Source: Mesostigma viride
Taxonomy: Eukaryota > Streptophyta > Mesostigmatophyceae > Mesostigmatales > Mesostigmataceae
Length of the DNA: 64,000 nt
Assembly (NCBI GenBank): GCA_009746045.1
Contig: RPFO01000154.1
Location: 8,151,693-8,215,692, forward strand
Direction of reading: 5' to 3'
Shown piece by piece: positions 38,469 to 51,121 of the stretch. The notes beneath the pieces are model-generated. The model saw only the letters and a program-made list of their open reading frames with translations, ran no database searches and was not told the origin of the DNA. The translations under genes were made by a program, and so were the position numbers. The number at the start of each line of letters is the position of its first letter. Positions within the stretch are counted from its first letter, which is position 1.

Positions 38469-40161
38469 CTCCTCCCCCTCCCCGGGGGACGGTAGTCCCT
38501 ACCGTCATGCAGGTAAGGACCAACAACGAAAGGGAGAAAGCACACAACAAACATACTACTAACCACGCAGGGTTACTCTACTTGCCACGCAGGGCAAAAT
38601 CAGATTGACCATAGGGGTACTATGTCCCAGCCCTTGTTCTCCAACGGGCCAGTAAAACCAATTCCCCCAAAACTCGCCGCACAAGGACAAGTCTTGACGT
38701 AGTCAACGTATCTCCCTACTATAGGCCGAAGGGAGGAAACCAGATCCTATCACGTGAGGGCTTTCGGGTTTTGACCACAGAAACTTCTCCGCGTGGGTTA
38801 ACAGTCGCCTGAATGAACAGCTCGTTTGACTTTTTCGCCATGGCGGGGCTTCCATGACTAGAGACTGCTCCAGACGGCGGGGATATTCCCAGTACTGACG
38901 GTACAGGGCATCCATTGGCATTATAGGTGTGGGGCGCTCCACCTTGCCTGCTGGCTGTCTTCCCACCACGAAGTCATTCCTATAGTGTCCACCTTCCGAC
39001 TCCCACGTTTGTCCTATCTACCGGGACCTTACACCAAGAACCAGGTCCAGGTTGGCCTAAGGCCGGCTACCTACCCCAGGTCAAGCATGACATTTCACGG
39101 TCGACTCAAGCAACATAATACCGTGACCTCATCACGTGAGGCACCACTGGAAACTGGAATTAACAAATCACAGGGCAATGTGACTGGAAACTCCGGATCT
39201 CTGGACTGGAACAACAGGAACATGAACCCCCATAATCCTTCCTGGAATCTCCCCCACTTCCCACAAATCCATCAATCTCCCTCTCACCGCTGCCCTCCCT
39301 GGCGACCGCGCTAGTGCAGGGCTGCGGCAGCATATAAAATTCCGCCAATGCTTATCACAACTGGGATAGTAATACGCGCGTGGCGGACACGTTGCGCGCG
39401 ACCATGCACAGCTAGCTGGTGGCGCGGACACGCAATAATTGGGGTTCGCAACAGTGGTCCGCGGGGCGCGCACGTGCCATCATGTGACAGCGTTGTAAAC
39501 GCCACAGCCGAGCAAAGGCAAAAATATGGATCACCGCAGCCGTCATCAACGACTACGGGAGGTGCTCGCGTGCAGAACTGACCAATGCAGTCGATGCAGG
39601 GAGGACCACCAAGCTGAATCACGTCTTGCCTGTGCGGAGATGCGCGCGCAAGCGCTGAACTCGCCATCTCGTCTGCAAGACCCCTGATGTCGAGTCAGCC
39701 ACAGCGGAAGGCCACCTCCAGGTAAGGCAGAAGGCAGGGAGACCTCTGGGGCCTTCCCGTCGTTCCTATCTACGTTATTGGCCTCTGGGGCCGACGCGTC
39801 TGCATCTGGTGCAGGCGTCTGTTCTACCTGGTTGACTAACTCTACTCCTCCCTTCCCCCTCGTCCGAAGATGTCGTCCGGGAAACGTATGAGCAAGAGGC
39901 ACCAATGGCCCGCAGCTAGTTTGGTAGAATGACACAAGCACCAATACTAGCTGCGACCATCACGTCTCCCGGGGGAAGTGACCGTGTACACGTCGGCCTC
40001 CTCCGCCTCCTCTTGCTGGTCACGTGCCTGGTATAGGTACTCCGCCACGACCACAGGAGGGCTGAGAGGTTCCAGCGCACTGAGGGATCAAACCCGAGTG
40101 TGGGACCCCTCCCCTTCCCCAGGGGACCGCGCGTCCGCGCGCTGGTCGTCGTCATCCGGGG
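38469..40161 (-). pseudogene. Gypsy-A2 3' half: degenerate remnant of pol spacer and unknown sequence
   Basis: At 40010-40155 the minus strand reads GEGEGSHTRV then, in other frames, VAEYLYQ and ADVYTVTS. These match the segment between RNase H and integrase in Gypsy-A1 pol (GEGEGSHSRL, SEYVYQ, DAYTVTS). Thus gag is joined almost directly to the middle of pol by a deletion. From about 39940 down to the polypurine tract I recognise no integrase. Frames such as 38703-38969 are of unknown meaning and could be a decayed ORF3. Confidence 0.55.
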
Positions 40162-40166
40162 GGCCT

Positions 40167-40783
40167 AGTTAACGTAAAGGATTTACGTTAGATGGATAGA
40201 GATTGTTACGCTCTTTCCAACGGCACCTTGAACGCCTCATTTGGTTAAGGAACGTAAAAGTTATGACGTTTCCTAGGCTGTGCCGACAGTACCCGGCGCG
40301 CCACTGTGGGCGCGTACGGACACAGGATGTACAAGTGTCACTTTGATAGTCCGCAGGACGTTGACAGGACTTGTACAGGACTTGATGGTCAAATTGATAG
40401 GTAGGCGCACTGTAGCGCGCCAGGACCTATGAGACAATTGATGCTGACTAGTGTACGGATAGGTCCACAGGACTTGCCGTATGGACAATTGATAGATCTG
40501 CGCGCCAAAGGCGTGCCAGAGTCTGTGTAATCAATTGATTGACAGTTCAGCTGTGACAGTGCAGCTGAATACTTGGACGCGTCCCTAGTAAGCTATATGA
40601 GTGACTTGGTCACACCGGGACGCTAGTTCTTGCGTGCACGTTCTCTTGGCACTGCGACCCTGTCGTCTGTGCTGCGTGCAGTCTTGGAAGTGACGTGACT
40701 TACGTCTGTGTTTCCTGTTATTAATAAAGGCAACTTCCTGCAAGAACCATGGCGGAATTCGTGGCATTCTTACCCTCACAACT
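40167..40783 (+). repeat. 5' LTR of Copia-C2
   Basis: 617 bp, begins AGTTAACGTAAAGG and ends CTCACAACT. An inverted repeat AACGTAAA gga TTTACGTT lies right at the start. AATAAA is at 40723-40728. Confidence 0.92.
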
Positions 40784-40807
40784 CGTATTACACGCTCTGT
40801 CAAAAAG

Positions 40808-41511
40808 ATGCCAAATTCGGAAGAATTTCGGATTCCGGACGATGAGGAAATAGCCGCTCCGCCGGCTGGTTCTTCGTCAAGACCACTGTGCCGTCGTGGC
40901 AACAATTGCTCGACGAAGTTACAGTTTCGCTCGACGAGCTTCATCGTCAGCAGCGTGCAGCTCACGCATTGCTCGGGGATAACCCCGAGGACCCCGATTT
41001 GCCAGCACTGGTGCCGGCTCGCGCATTTGGACCAGATCGAAACATTTTATCGACATTTACGGTCCAGGTGCGGGGAGGTTTGCGGTCGGTGACCGAAGTC
41101 ACGACTGCCATTGAGGAGTTGGACAACGTCCTCTCTTCACTCACCGGTTACCAGAGAAACCTGCAAAACTGGGCATCGCTACGCACGGGGGGCGCGCCGG
41201 CGGTGTCAACAAATTTGTTTCAGGATCTCGCGCTGTTATCGCTGCTCACTCGCGGCGTACGCAGTCGCGAGCGCCAGGTTTTAATTAACCTGGTGGCATT
41301 TCTCGCCTCTGTGCGAGAGTGGATTCCCGCGGGGTGGGAATTATTGACGATCTTTACACATCCTCTGCGCCTCGTCGCGCGTCGGCGCGTCGCAACTTAC
41401 GCGGCGGGGAGCACGCCGGTTTTAATTCATACCGGTGCAGGTCCGGAGCTGGATATGGAGGATCGTGAGTTCGTATACACGTACTGCGACTTCAGGGGCC
41501 TTGACTACTAG
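40808..41511 (+). pseudogene. Copia-C2 ORF1, unknown protein before gag (one frameshift)
   Basis: An ATG at 40808 opens MPNSEEFRIPDDEEIAAPPA. The conserved-looking remainder is in the next frame (to 41511; WQQLLDEVTVSLDELHRQQR, then hydrophobic helices LFQDLALLSLLTRGV and LINLVAFLASVREWI). One indel lies between about 40855 and 40890. It has the same place as ORF1 of Copia-C1 but no clear sequence similarity. No family recognised. About 220 residues if one gene. Confidence 0.45.
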
Positions 41512-41682
41512 TCGGCCTAATTTTCTTCTGCAGTACTCGTCGACATTTTTTTTGTCGAATTTTCAGCGGCAATTCGCGGGGGCGGCAGCGACACCGGCGC
41601 AGGCGGCAGTGGCGACACAAAAATTTTGTACATATTTTCTGCTGCTTTGTTAAGGTGTTCTTTGAATAGCTGGTAGTGCAGG

Positions 41683-42798
41683 ATGGCTGAGGGACGCCGT
41701 AGCAAGGGTCCAGCCAGTGGGAATAATAATGGGGGTGCTGGTAGTGGAACCGCTCACGTAGATGACGTGGGGCTTACCGGAGAGATTACCAACCTTCCTC
41801 ACAATAATAATAATGCACAAGCTATTCATGGCTTTGATCTTACCACACAGGGTCTTTTAATTGTCAATCAGTTGCAGCCTGTAACCTCAGACTCCAAGCC
41901 TAAGCAGGCTGAAGAGTTTGTGGAGGGATTGGAAGGGTTCCCTAGCTTGTACGGTGGTACAAATTACTATCAAATCTGGATAGGCAGTAGCACTTTTGGC
42001 AAGTGTACTGACCAGATTAAGGACCTAACCAGGGAGTGCAAAAAGGCCAATAAGGCCTGGGCACTGTACGTGGCTGAGCTGAAGGAGCTGCTGGAGGACC
42101 AACGAAAGAAGGTCGGCATCCATTGGCAGGACAAGTACCAAGGGTGGGAGGTCAAGGGGGACCTGATCCAGAACTTTCTCAACTATTGTAAGATGGTTGA
42201 GGAGGGCAGGGCTCACGGCTTTAATGTCGCTGATAACATAGCCCTAACCAACTGGCTCAAGGTTTCTGGGCTGGATAAGGCGACACGTGGCTCCTTAAAA
42301 GTCATGTGTGCCCCACACTCTACCCTGAAGGCCTACAAGGTCATCATTAAACAAGCTCTCGAGGCAGAGGAGCTGTTTGAGGGTGGAGTGCCAGCAGTGA
42401 AGGCTACCCAGGCAGGCGGGCGTACCCAGGGTGGCTCCAAGACGTCTGAGGCTGACCGAAGCCAAGGAGGGCGTAGGGGCAACCATCACAAGCGCAAGGG
42501 AGATCATTCACCTGATTCTGACAGGAGGTCACACTCCAAGTCGGTGTTCAGGCGGGTGGGTGGTCAGCCCAAGCAGGGCAACGCGTCTGACAATGGGGGC
42601 AGTGGCCAGGGCAAGTCCAAGATACAATGCTACCTGTGCAAGGGGTGGGGGCACATCAAGAAGGAGTGTCCCAGCTTCAAGAAGTCCCAGGGCCAGGGCA
42701 GCAACAAGAATAACAACAACAACAAGAAGAACAACAACAAGTCCCAGGCAGGCCAGCCTTCAAAGGGCAGTCAGCAAGAAGACAACAAGGAGCAGTGA
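41683..42798 (+). CDS. gag: Gag of Copia-C2
   Basis: 371 residues. Asn/Gly-rich N-terminus, a helical capsid-like body (about 60-240, e.g. NKAWALYVAELKELLEDQRK), a basic Gly/Lys/Arg-rich linker and a CCHC knuckle, CYLCKGWGHIKKEC, near 42630-42671. The tail is Asn/Lys repeats. The stop is TGA at 42796-42798 followed by CTG. The same frame continues open into pol with no second stop, so readthrough of a leaky UGA-C is possible. Confidence 0.85.
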   Translation: MAEGRRSKGPASGNNNGGAGSGTAHVDDVGLTGEITNLPHNNNNAQAIHGFDLTTQGLLIVNQLQPVTSDSKPKQAEEFVEGLEGFPSLYGGTNYYQIWIGSSTFGKCTDQIKDLTRECKKANKAWALYVAELKELLEDQRKKVGIHWQDKYQGWEVKGDLIQNFLNYCKMVEEGRAHGFNVADNIALTNWLKVSGLDKATRGSLKVMCAPHSTLKAYKVIIKQALEAEELFEGGVPAVKATQAGGRTQGGSKTSEADRSQGGRRGNHHKRKGDHSPDSDRRSHSKSVFRRVGGQPKQGNASDNGGSGQGKSKIQCYLCKGWGHIKKECPSFKKSQGQGSNKNNNNNKKNNNKSQAGQPSKGSQQEDNKEQ

Positions 42799-45700
42799 CT
42801 GTCTGAGGCAACCCCTACACACCTTAATTCACCCAAGGGGGAGGCCAGGTGCTCCAATGCAGATTTTATATCTGGGCAACAAGAGGGTGATCTCCAGGTT
42901 CAGTGTGGCCCCAGGTCACCTGGAGAGGTACAGGTTCCTATGAAGACGTCCTTGACAGCTGATGCAGCTGTAAGTATGTCTGACCCTATGCATCCTCGTG
43001 CTGGGCACGAGGGTGGACCTCTCATTTTGAGAGAAACCAATGTACAACCACAGAGGGGTGTGAAGGCCTCTGGTGGTATGCATGTGGTCCCTGCTGGCGG
43101 TCCAGGTGTTGGGCATGAGCAGGGTGACTCAGGCTCTGAGTCAGAACAGGATGGAAGTCAGCATGGTGATGCTGGACAACCTGACAGCACAGTCCTGACT
43201 GTGCCAGGGACTGCTTCCTCTGTGTACCAGGAGTTGGGTGCCCGAATCCACAACATGTTTGGGCATGCCACTTCTCTGTCAAACAACTTTGCCTTCCGTA
43301 TGGGCAGGGCACCCCTTCTTAAGGCGTGTCAGCAAGCTGCCTCACGGTGTAAGTGCCAGTTGTCCTCCAACAAGCCCAGGAAATCACATGCCAAAGCTCT
43401 ACCTCAGAGCATTGGTGATCTGCAGTGTGATATCCAACACATCAGGGGCATGCAACTGTTGGTGTGCGTGGACAGGTACACGAAATACAAGGTGCTGGAG
43501 CATTTACCTTCTATGAAGAACAGGTACTTGCTGGCTGCCCTGCAGAATGTAAGAGCCAAGTTTCCTACCACAAGGATCCAGGTGGACATGCAGTTTCAGC
43601 ATCTCAAGGGTGATCCTACCCTTCCTGAGTTGCTGGTTACACCTAGGGAGGCTCATGGGCAGCAGGGTGCTATCGAGAGGGCAATCCAGGAGGTCAAGAA
43701 ATTGATCATCTCTGAAGACTGGGTACCCTTGTCTGCACCTGCACTTGTCAGGAGTGCATGGCTGAGGAACGTGGAGCAGCAGCTGAACAGCAGGGTTAAC
43801 TTCTACTATGATGGAGTTGCTGTCAGCCCAATGGGTCTATATCATGGCCTGTGCCCACCACATGTGCTGGAGGGCTGGAAACATGCTGCACATGTCACCT
43901 TTGCCAAGCTGAGGGAGAAGGACCGGGGTTGGAAGATGCTGGAGCCACAAGTGGGTCAGAAGGTCCTAGCTTGGAAGGAACCTAGCCTTTATGGCAAACG
44001 TGGTAGCTGGAGTCCTGGGGTGGTTACCCAGGTTGATGAAGCTAGCCACGCATGCTTGGTCAGCATGGAGGACGAACCAAAGCATGTACACCGGCTGAGT
44101 TGGTCATATGTCAAGCCTAACCTGATGAATGAGGGCAGTCAGGCACAAGGCTCACAGGATCTGCAGGATTTTCAGGTCCCAGGTGACATCACTGACGCAA
44201 CGACCACATCTGTTGCAGGGGAATCTGTCAGCCCTGGCCAGGTTGCAGAGGTACTTGTTGAACAGGCTGCAAGGTCAACAGCTGGGGAGTCAACTGTCAA
44301 GCCCAAGGCACTAACCAAGCCCAGGGGGACAAGTTTGGCTGGATTGATTGGGGCTCTACAAAGGGCCAAGAAGCAGCCCAAGGTAGCCAAGCTCAGGTGG
44401 CATGGCAATCTGGGGCTGGACACTGCCTTAGAGGTAGACACTAATTCTCAGGTTCCATTATTGGGACCAGGGCTGCAGCAGGGTACAGCATGTCTGAACC
44501 CAGCTATCAGTTTGTGTCTGACTTCAGTGGCGGGGTACACGTGAAGGTACTGGGTGAGGTATTCATTCCTATCCTTGGACAGGACACTGCTTTTTGTGTC
44601 TTGGAGGGCTATCAAGGACCTGCTCTTCTGGGGCAGAATTTCCTATGCCAGGATGGGTAGTGATCACGTCCTCTCTCCTGACTAAGGAAGGGGCTGGTCA
44701 GGTCCCACTGATTAATTTCAGGACCACTCACCTATCACGTGCAGTAACCAGGACGGTTAAGCGTGTGCAAGTGTGCCAGGGGCAGGAGCCCTTGGTTGAT
44801 GACCTCATACTGCCAGCTGCTAGTCATCCAAGCAGTTTGGGCATTGGTCCTCACTCACTTGCTGGACACAGCCCTATCAACTACCAAGGCCTGGTGAAGC
44901 TCATGTCCTCTCCCATTATGTGTCCCCAGGTCACACTGGGTCTGATTAAATCTGGGGAGGACTGGATCTCCAAGAAATGCGTGGAACCTGTCAATGACCT
45001 GCCTCCTGCACGACGTCTACTCAAGCTCAAGTTTGTCATCAAGATGAAGGAGGTGGACGGGGTCAAGGTACCACATGTCAGGCCAGTGCTGAATGAGTTC
45101 AAGGGTACTGGTGAGTGCACTGCTGAGGAGTTGTATACCCCTGGCATGCTGCATGATACTTGGAGGCTGCTGCTGTGTGTCTTTCTAGGCCTTCTCAACA
45201 AGGGCTTGGACTATGGCTCAGTGGTGATAGACTTCAAGAGGGCATTTCTGGAGGGTGATGCAGATGTGGCACAGGAAAAGTGGGAGGGCAAGACGCCTTT
45301 CTATGTTAGGGTGCCTGCTGTATGGAAAAGGGACATCCACACGGAGTTCCTTAAAATCCTCAAGGGCCTGGAGGGCCTGAGGTCAAGTCCAATAATCTGG
45401 AGGGAGACTCTCAACCGTTTCCTGAAGGAGCATTGCAACTTGAAGGTCTCTCCTGTAGACCCCTGTCTGTTTCTGGGGCAATGGGAAGGCCTGCCAGTGT
45501 ATGCTTCGCTGCACGGGGATGACCTACATCTGATAGCTCCCACGTCGTGGCTTAAGGAGCTGATCTCCATCATTAAGTCCAAGTTTCCTCTGGGTAGGGA
45601 GCAATGGCAGGTGGAGAATGAGCCTCTGCTGTTTGTGGGCATGGAGGCCACACTGGTGAAGAAGGGGGGGAGTGGCGTATGCTGCTGGTGGGGGGCAATG

Positions 45701-46422
45701 ACTATCAAGAGACCCTCATTAGCAAGCTTCCTCCAACCATCACACAGGCACTGTGTCCCATGGTGAGGGGCATGGTTGCTTGGGTGGCAGGCATTTCCAG
45801 GCCAGACCTTATGGTCATAGCCAGGTTGCCTGATGACATGCTGGTGGAGCTAGGGTCTGCCAAGGTGGCTGATCAGGTCAGGGCTTCATCTGGCATTCTG
45901 TTGTCTGCAGTGGATTTATCACAACCCATTTGCATGGAGCTGTATGTGGATAGCTCAATGGACAGCAGGCAGGTCTCCAAGGTCAGGGGCAGGGCTGCAG
46001 GGCTCTTTGTGCTCAGACAGGAAGGCCTGGGGAGTTTGGTGAGCTGGTTTAGTCGCCTGCACAAACGGGTGGCTGTCAGCAGTGATGTGGCAGAATGCAG
46101 GGCTATTTGTGAAGGCATTCACACAAGCCTTTATCTGAAGGAGTTGCTTCATCAGATGACTTCTAACACTCCTTGGCCACTTCAGGTTACCACTCTTCTA
46201 AAAACAGACTCCATGGGGATGGTGCAGTTTGTGCACAGGCAGATGGCCAGAAGTAGGGACTTGGATTATCTCCTTCTTAAGGAGTTGTCCTCCTTGGCCA
46301 ATATTGAGCATATCCCTGGGGTTGACAATCCTGCTGATGCTTTGACCAAGCTAGTGCAGAAGGCAGCAGTGCAATACAAGGTTCTTCAGTCTCTGATGGA
46401 CCCATCTCAGCAAGCTGTCTAA
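42799..46422 (+). pseudogene. pol: Pol of Copia-C2: integrase, protease-like, RT, RNase H; two frameshifts
   Basis: Frame 1 (in line with gag, ATG at 42940) runs to 44544: integrase zinc finger (IHNMFGH, CKC), core (CDIQHI, QVDMQF, GAIERAI), then a retropepsin-like start EVDTNSQVPLL (D at 44437). After a frameshift near 44490, frame 44594-45766 has ALLGQNF, RT with IDFKRAFLEGD and HGDD at 45512-45523. A second shift in a G7 run (45664-45670) leads to 45679-46422 with RNase H (LYVDSSMDS, AECRA, LKTDSMG). Domain order, DT followed by a non-Gly residue, and HGDD all match Copia-C1, so these are lineage features, not damage. Confidence 0.85.
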
Positions 46423-47371
46423 GCTGGTGCATGGTTATAGGGCATTGGAGAGCAGATTGTGTGGTAGTGTCAGCATTGTGACTGGCATAATACCTGTATT
46501 TTAGTCTGTACTAAGGCTCATGGACCATGGTACACTCACTCTGATTTTAATCAGGATACAGCCAGGTTTTGGCTGGGGTTCATGCTGTTGACTACACAAG
46601 GTTGACAGGTCCATTACAGACCATGTATTCTATTTTAAAAGAAATGTATATTTGTACATACTTCTCACAATGGTCTGGGAACCTTTATTCTGGGGTTTAT
46701 AGGGCGGGGTTCGATTCCCTGGTATTATGTTTCTACAAGCTGGCCTGTTCAGGTGTTTGCCTGTTCAGACTTCCCTAGTTCCCCAGGGCAGGATTTAATT
46801 GTTGCCTATGTGTTTCATTTTGTCATTTGTTTGCTGTGGCAGTTTACCATCTGGCAAGTAGACGGGCGCCGTAAGACGGGCGCCAATAGACCCCTGTTGA
46901 GAGAATGACAGGCAAACTATTGTAATACGCCTTACTTTGTCAAGTGGTATTTTAATTGTCATGGATTTATTGTACTTATATTGAATATGTACTGGGTTTT
47001 ATGGGATTAGTATCTGGGATTAATGTAACTCACCGCCAGAAGGTCATTGTACTGGAGGCTCTACCGAGGTGATGGGATTAATTCCTGGAGAAGACCTCAT
47101 AGAATTAACCTGTATGTATTTAATTTTGTGTGCTTCTAATATCTGGTGGTACTCTGTAATGCCACTTCCATAGGTTTTCTCCATTTCTCATGAAATGGTT
47201 TTCCCTGTGGCAGATCTGTTTCTTTTCCAGTTCCTTAAAAGAAAGGGCTGGGGGAATGGCAATGGCCATTAAAGACATCTGTTCAAGCTTCAAGCTGGAG
47301 TGAAGGACATTTCAAGCTACTTCAAGGGTCCCTGGCAGGGGATGTGATCCCTAAAGAAAAGAAGGGATTGG
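46423..47371 (+). other. Copia-C2 3' untranslated region
   Basis: About 950 bases without a supported ORF. A short direct repeat (GACGGGCGCC twice) is at about 46862-46884. The purine-rich AAAGAAAAGAAGGGATTGG at about 47353-47371 is the polypurine tract. A B-box-like GGGTTCGATTCCC near 46708 has no tRNA around it. Confidence 0.6.
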
Positions 47372-47989
47372 AGTTAACGTAAAGGATTTACGTTAGATGG
47401 ATAGAGATTGTTACGCTCTTTCCAACGGCACCTTGAACGCCTCATTTGGTTAAGGAACGTAAAAGTTATGACGTTTCCTAGGCTGTGCCGACAGTACCCG
47501 GCGCGCCACTGTGGGCGCGTACGGACACAGGATGTACAAGTGTCACTTTGATAGTCCGCAGGACGTTGACAGGACTTGTACAGGACTTGATGGTCAAATT
47601 GATAGGTAGGCGCACTGTAGCGCGCCAGGACCTATGAGACAATTGATGCTGACTAGTGTACGGATAGGTCCACAGGACTTGCCGTATGGACAATTGATAG
47701 ATCTGCGCGCCAAAGGCGTGCCAGAGTCTGTGTAATCAATTGATTGACAGTTCAGCTGTGACAGTGCAGCTGAATACTTGGACGCGTCCCTAGTAAGCTA
47801 TATGAGTGACTTGGTCACACCGGGACGCTAGTTCTTGCGTGCACGTTCTCTTGGCACTGCGACCCTGTCGCCTGTGCTGCGTGCAGTCTTGGAAGTGACG
47901 TGACTTACGTCTGTGTTTCCTTGTTATTAATAAAGGCAACTTCCTGCAAGAACCATGGCGGAATTCGTGGCATTCTTACCCTCACAACT
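47372..47989 (+). repeat. 3' LTR of Copia-C2
   Basis: 618 bp, near identical to the 5' LTR. It ends in AACT, followed by the duplication GGCCT. Confidence 0.92.
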
Positions 47990-49951
47990 GGCCTTGCTGG
48001 AACTTGTGGGCCCACGCTGGAACACGTGTGCGCGTCTTGAGTCGCGGGCAGTCCTTCTTGAGGTGTCCGATCTCGTTGCACCTGAAGCAGCGGGCCTTGG
48101 ACACGTCGATGGTGTGTAGCTGTGTGGCGGGCACCTCATCGTCCTCGGATTCCTCCTCCCGGACGGGTTCAACTTCCCGTGGGCTGGCTGAGCCCTGGTG
48201 CGTGATGATGTCGGCCACGTGGAGAAGGTACTGCTGGACGGCGTGGATGTCAAGATTCGCCCAGGGCACCTCCGCGTAGTGCGTCTTAACCTCGTCCAGG
48301 AGGTCAGGGTGAATTGCCTCCAGAAACCGAATCTTGTACTCGGTCCACGTCAGGTCGTCGGTCAGCCGCGCCGCAAAGGAGTCAAAGGTGGTGAGGAACT
48401 CCGCCAAGTCAGTGTTGCCTTGACGTAGGCGGCCGAACTCAAACCGCTCGGTCAGTCGATAGCCGGGAGGGATGAGCTTGCGCCGGATGCGCTCCAGCAG
48501 TTCCTCAACCGTCTGCGGGTATGACTGAGCCGCCACACTCTCGACGTTAAGCATCCCGACTACTGATGGGTCCATGCACTTCACCACCACGTACGGGATC
48601 AGCACCTTGGTAGCCAGCTGCCACTCGTTGTGTTCACACCATACTGTGTACAGCTGCTGCCACATACGAGCCCACTCGTCGATCTCGCGGGGACTCATGC
48701 CCGCGTGGAGCTTGGGCACCGCCTTGAAATCTGGCAGGGGCGGGGCCTTGACCGGCTCTCCCAGGGGCCCGCCCGTCTCGCAGTACGCGGGACTGGAAAA
48801 GGTGGGGGGCTGTTGGCGCCTCGCCCACGCTTCATAATGGGACGGTCCATGGGAGGGGGCATACGGGGCAGACTCGCGCCGGGATACAAGAGCGTCCGCG
48901 CCGCGCCAAGCTGGATAGTCGCCAGTCCCACGTCGGGGCGCGTAGGCGTCAGATGGCCGCCGAAAGGCAAAGCGGTCCGACTCACGCCGCACGCGGACCG
49001 ACGTGGGATGCTCGTAGCCAGGGTCGTCCAAGGGCAGCCGACTGAAGTTGACATTCGTGGGCGCGCTCCTGGCGGGTGTGTATGGTGGTACGGTGGGGAA
49101 TGGGCTAGGAGGAGCGTGTCCATCGTCCCATGGGTCGCCATGGACGTAGGCCGACGATCCTGGCGCTCTAGGCGGGGACCTGGACTCTCGCTCGTAAGAC
49201 CCGAAGGATACCCGACGAGGGACCCGCCCGGGCTCCGGCCTCGACCCCCCCGTCCACGCCCGGCCCATGCATGGGTCAGACGCGTGCTCCCGCGCGCGTA
49301 CGTCGCCGGGTAGTACCGATCCATGCGAGCAGCAGGCGGGGGTACGAACGGAGAGCTGGCTGTTGAGCTACCTGCGTCCTCTACATCCTCCTCCTGCGCG
49401 TCTTCCACGGAAGGGGGTCGCTGCGTAGGAGGTACCCTGTCCCAATTGCCCATATGCTGGGTCAATAGCGGTCGCGGCTGCTGCTGCGTCTGCTGTCGCT
49501 GTCGCTGCTGCTGCTGCTGCTGCTGCGTTTGTCGCGACGGCGGAGACTGCAGAGACTGAGGCTGTCGCTGCGGCGACTGCTGAGACAATTGCTGCCGATG
49601 CGGCGACAGCTGAGGCACATGCTGTCGCTGCGGCGACTGCTGAGGCACATGCTGTCGCTGCGGCGACTGCTGAGGCTGATGCTGTCGCTGCGGCGACTGC
49701 TGTTGCTGATCAAACCCTAGGGCAGCTTGTTCTATCTGCGACTCCAGAATAGTCTGCCGTTGTGCGGTAACCCTAGCGGCTGCATCGGATCTCCGGGAGC
49801 CTCTGGAAGTGCTAGATCTTCTGGAACCCTGACTGGACATGCTGGATCTTCTGGAACCCTGACTGGACGCGCTAGCCGCGTCTTCTTTCTCTCTATTGTC
49901 CTCTGGGGACTGTGCAGTACCTGTACCTCGCCTCCTATGCCTCCGGGGCAT
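47990..49951 (-). pseudogene. gag: Gag of Gypsy-A2 (one frameshift, cut by Copia-C2)
   Basis: Start ATG at 49951 (MPRRHRRRGTGTAQ). The N-terminal part is Ser/Arg-rich, then has repeats of about nine residues (QQSPQRQHV type, 49560-49710) and a poly-Gln stretch. The frame changes at a C7/G7 run (49245-49251). The rest is in frame 47982-49268: PEPGRVPRRVSFGS, MSPREIDEWARMW, a capsid domain close to Gypsy-A1 gag and a CCHC knuckle CFRCNEIGHLKKDC. Copia-C2 cuts it after AHKFQQG. Across the insertion the frame continues for about 26 codons (PPDDDD...GEGEG) and stops at TGA. Confidence 0.8.
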
Positions 49952-51121
49952 TTAGGCCGTTGTACCTTACCCACACCTTACACTGCAAGCAACACCTCCC
50001 CAGTGAGAGAGAGAGAGAGAGAGAGATGACAACCGCGTAATGTATATATATACTTTAATCGTACTTATTACTGATATCAACTATTAGCTATTAACTATTA
50101 ACACTAGGCTATGACCAGTAGTGCTATAGAGCTGCTGTATCAAACACTATCTAGTGCTTATGACCTAAAGGAGGTGCCCAGGCGGAGCTGCTCTAGTGCT
50201 CGCAACACATCATGTGCAGGTAGCTGTGTGAGATACCTAGTCTGGTGCAGCCCTTATGGGAGTAGTATATTATCCCTAATAGACTAACCTGCCTCTGTGA
50301 TGAATACGTCTATAACCTCCGTCCTTATTACGTCTATTGCGAGAGGTTCCCATGAACTACCGATTAGGTATAAAGCAATATCACACGGTATTGAAGCATG
50401 AAATGCAGGAAGGGAAAGAAAAGGAGGACAGCCCACCCAGGATACCTCTACGTGCAGGTGACGTGCTCACAGCGAGAGAGAAACACAAGGCAGAAACAAA
50501 ACGTTCACAAACAGTACGAAGAACGTTGAGGTACAGCCACCGGCAACACAGTAAGGCAACGGCCAGCCGGTGACTACCCTCGAGCCGTAGGCAGCGTTGC
50601 CCTCTGGGGGTCCGCCCACGGCTCACGAACGTTGGCCTCTGGGGCAACGTGGGTACCAACAGTCACGAACATGAAATCGGACACGACAGAAAACATATAC
50701 CCCGTTGCTACGCGCGTGGGTAAGACAGGGGACAAGAAGGAGTTATATATATTGCTTTACCGATGCCTTACTGCCGTCAGTATCGTTGAAAACCCTGAGT
50801 TCTGGCCGCCACCTGGTGTCGTTGAAAGCCGGAGCTCTGGCCGCCACCGGGTGTCGTTGAAAACTGGGGCTTTAGCCGCTACCGTCGGCAGCCCAACACC
50901 ACGGGATCGCTGCTGACCCCGCCGAGTATTCCTTACTGGCCGCTCGCCGTCTAGGTCGTCGTTGAATCCCTTGCGGGATTGCCGCCGACCTGTCCAGCGG
51001 TCGTTGAATAATGGAACCTCTATCTACACCAAGCTCCGCCTTGGTCTTCCTAACTGGCTACACTAGCTCTCTCTGCGAGAGTTAGCTAACCTTGCCAGCA
51101 ACACAAACCTCCGATAACCAG
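49952..51121 (-). other. Gypsy-A2 leader with primer binding site
   Basis: Between the 5' LTR (51122) and gag. On the minus strand TGGTTATCGGAGG starts one base inside (51120 downward), close to the Gypsy-B primer site. It has an AG repeat (50004-50026) and an A/T-rich part (50040-50110). I looked for a hybrid-binding ORF0 here and did not find one. Three repeats of a GTCGTTGAA(A/T) unit lie at 50785-51010. Confidence 0.55.

Larger units (their letters stand above)
40167..47989 (+). mobile_element. Copia-C2: second copia-like element with AGTT...AACT ends
   Basis: LTRs at 40167-40783 and 47372-47989 differ by about one substitution and one 1-base indel. Duplication GGCCT is at 40162-40166 and 47990-47994. 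It is inserted in the 3' end of Gypsy-A2 gag, in the opposite orientation. Contents: ORF1, gag, pol with two frameshifts. Same architecture as Copia-C1 but clearly a different subfamily. Confidence 0.92.

Noticed and set aside
38703-38969. 88-residue minus-strand frame as a real gene
   Set aside because: It lies in the degenerate end of Gypsy-A2 with no homologue recognised; could be decayed ORF3 but cannot be supported.
46690-46730. Possible tRNA at GGGTTCGATTCCC in the Copia-C2 3' region
   Set aside because: B-box-like only; no A-box, acceptor stem or anticodon arm at proper spacing.
50100-51000. Hybrid-binding ORF0 in the Gypsy-A2 leader
   Set aside because: I looked on the minus strand for the YYxx...SW...F.T..EA pattern and found none.
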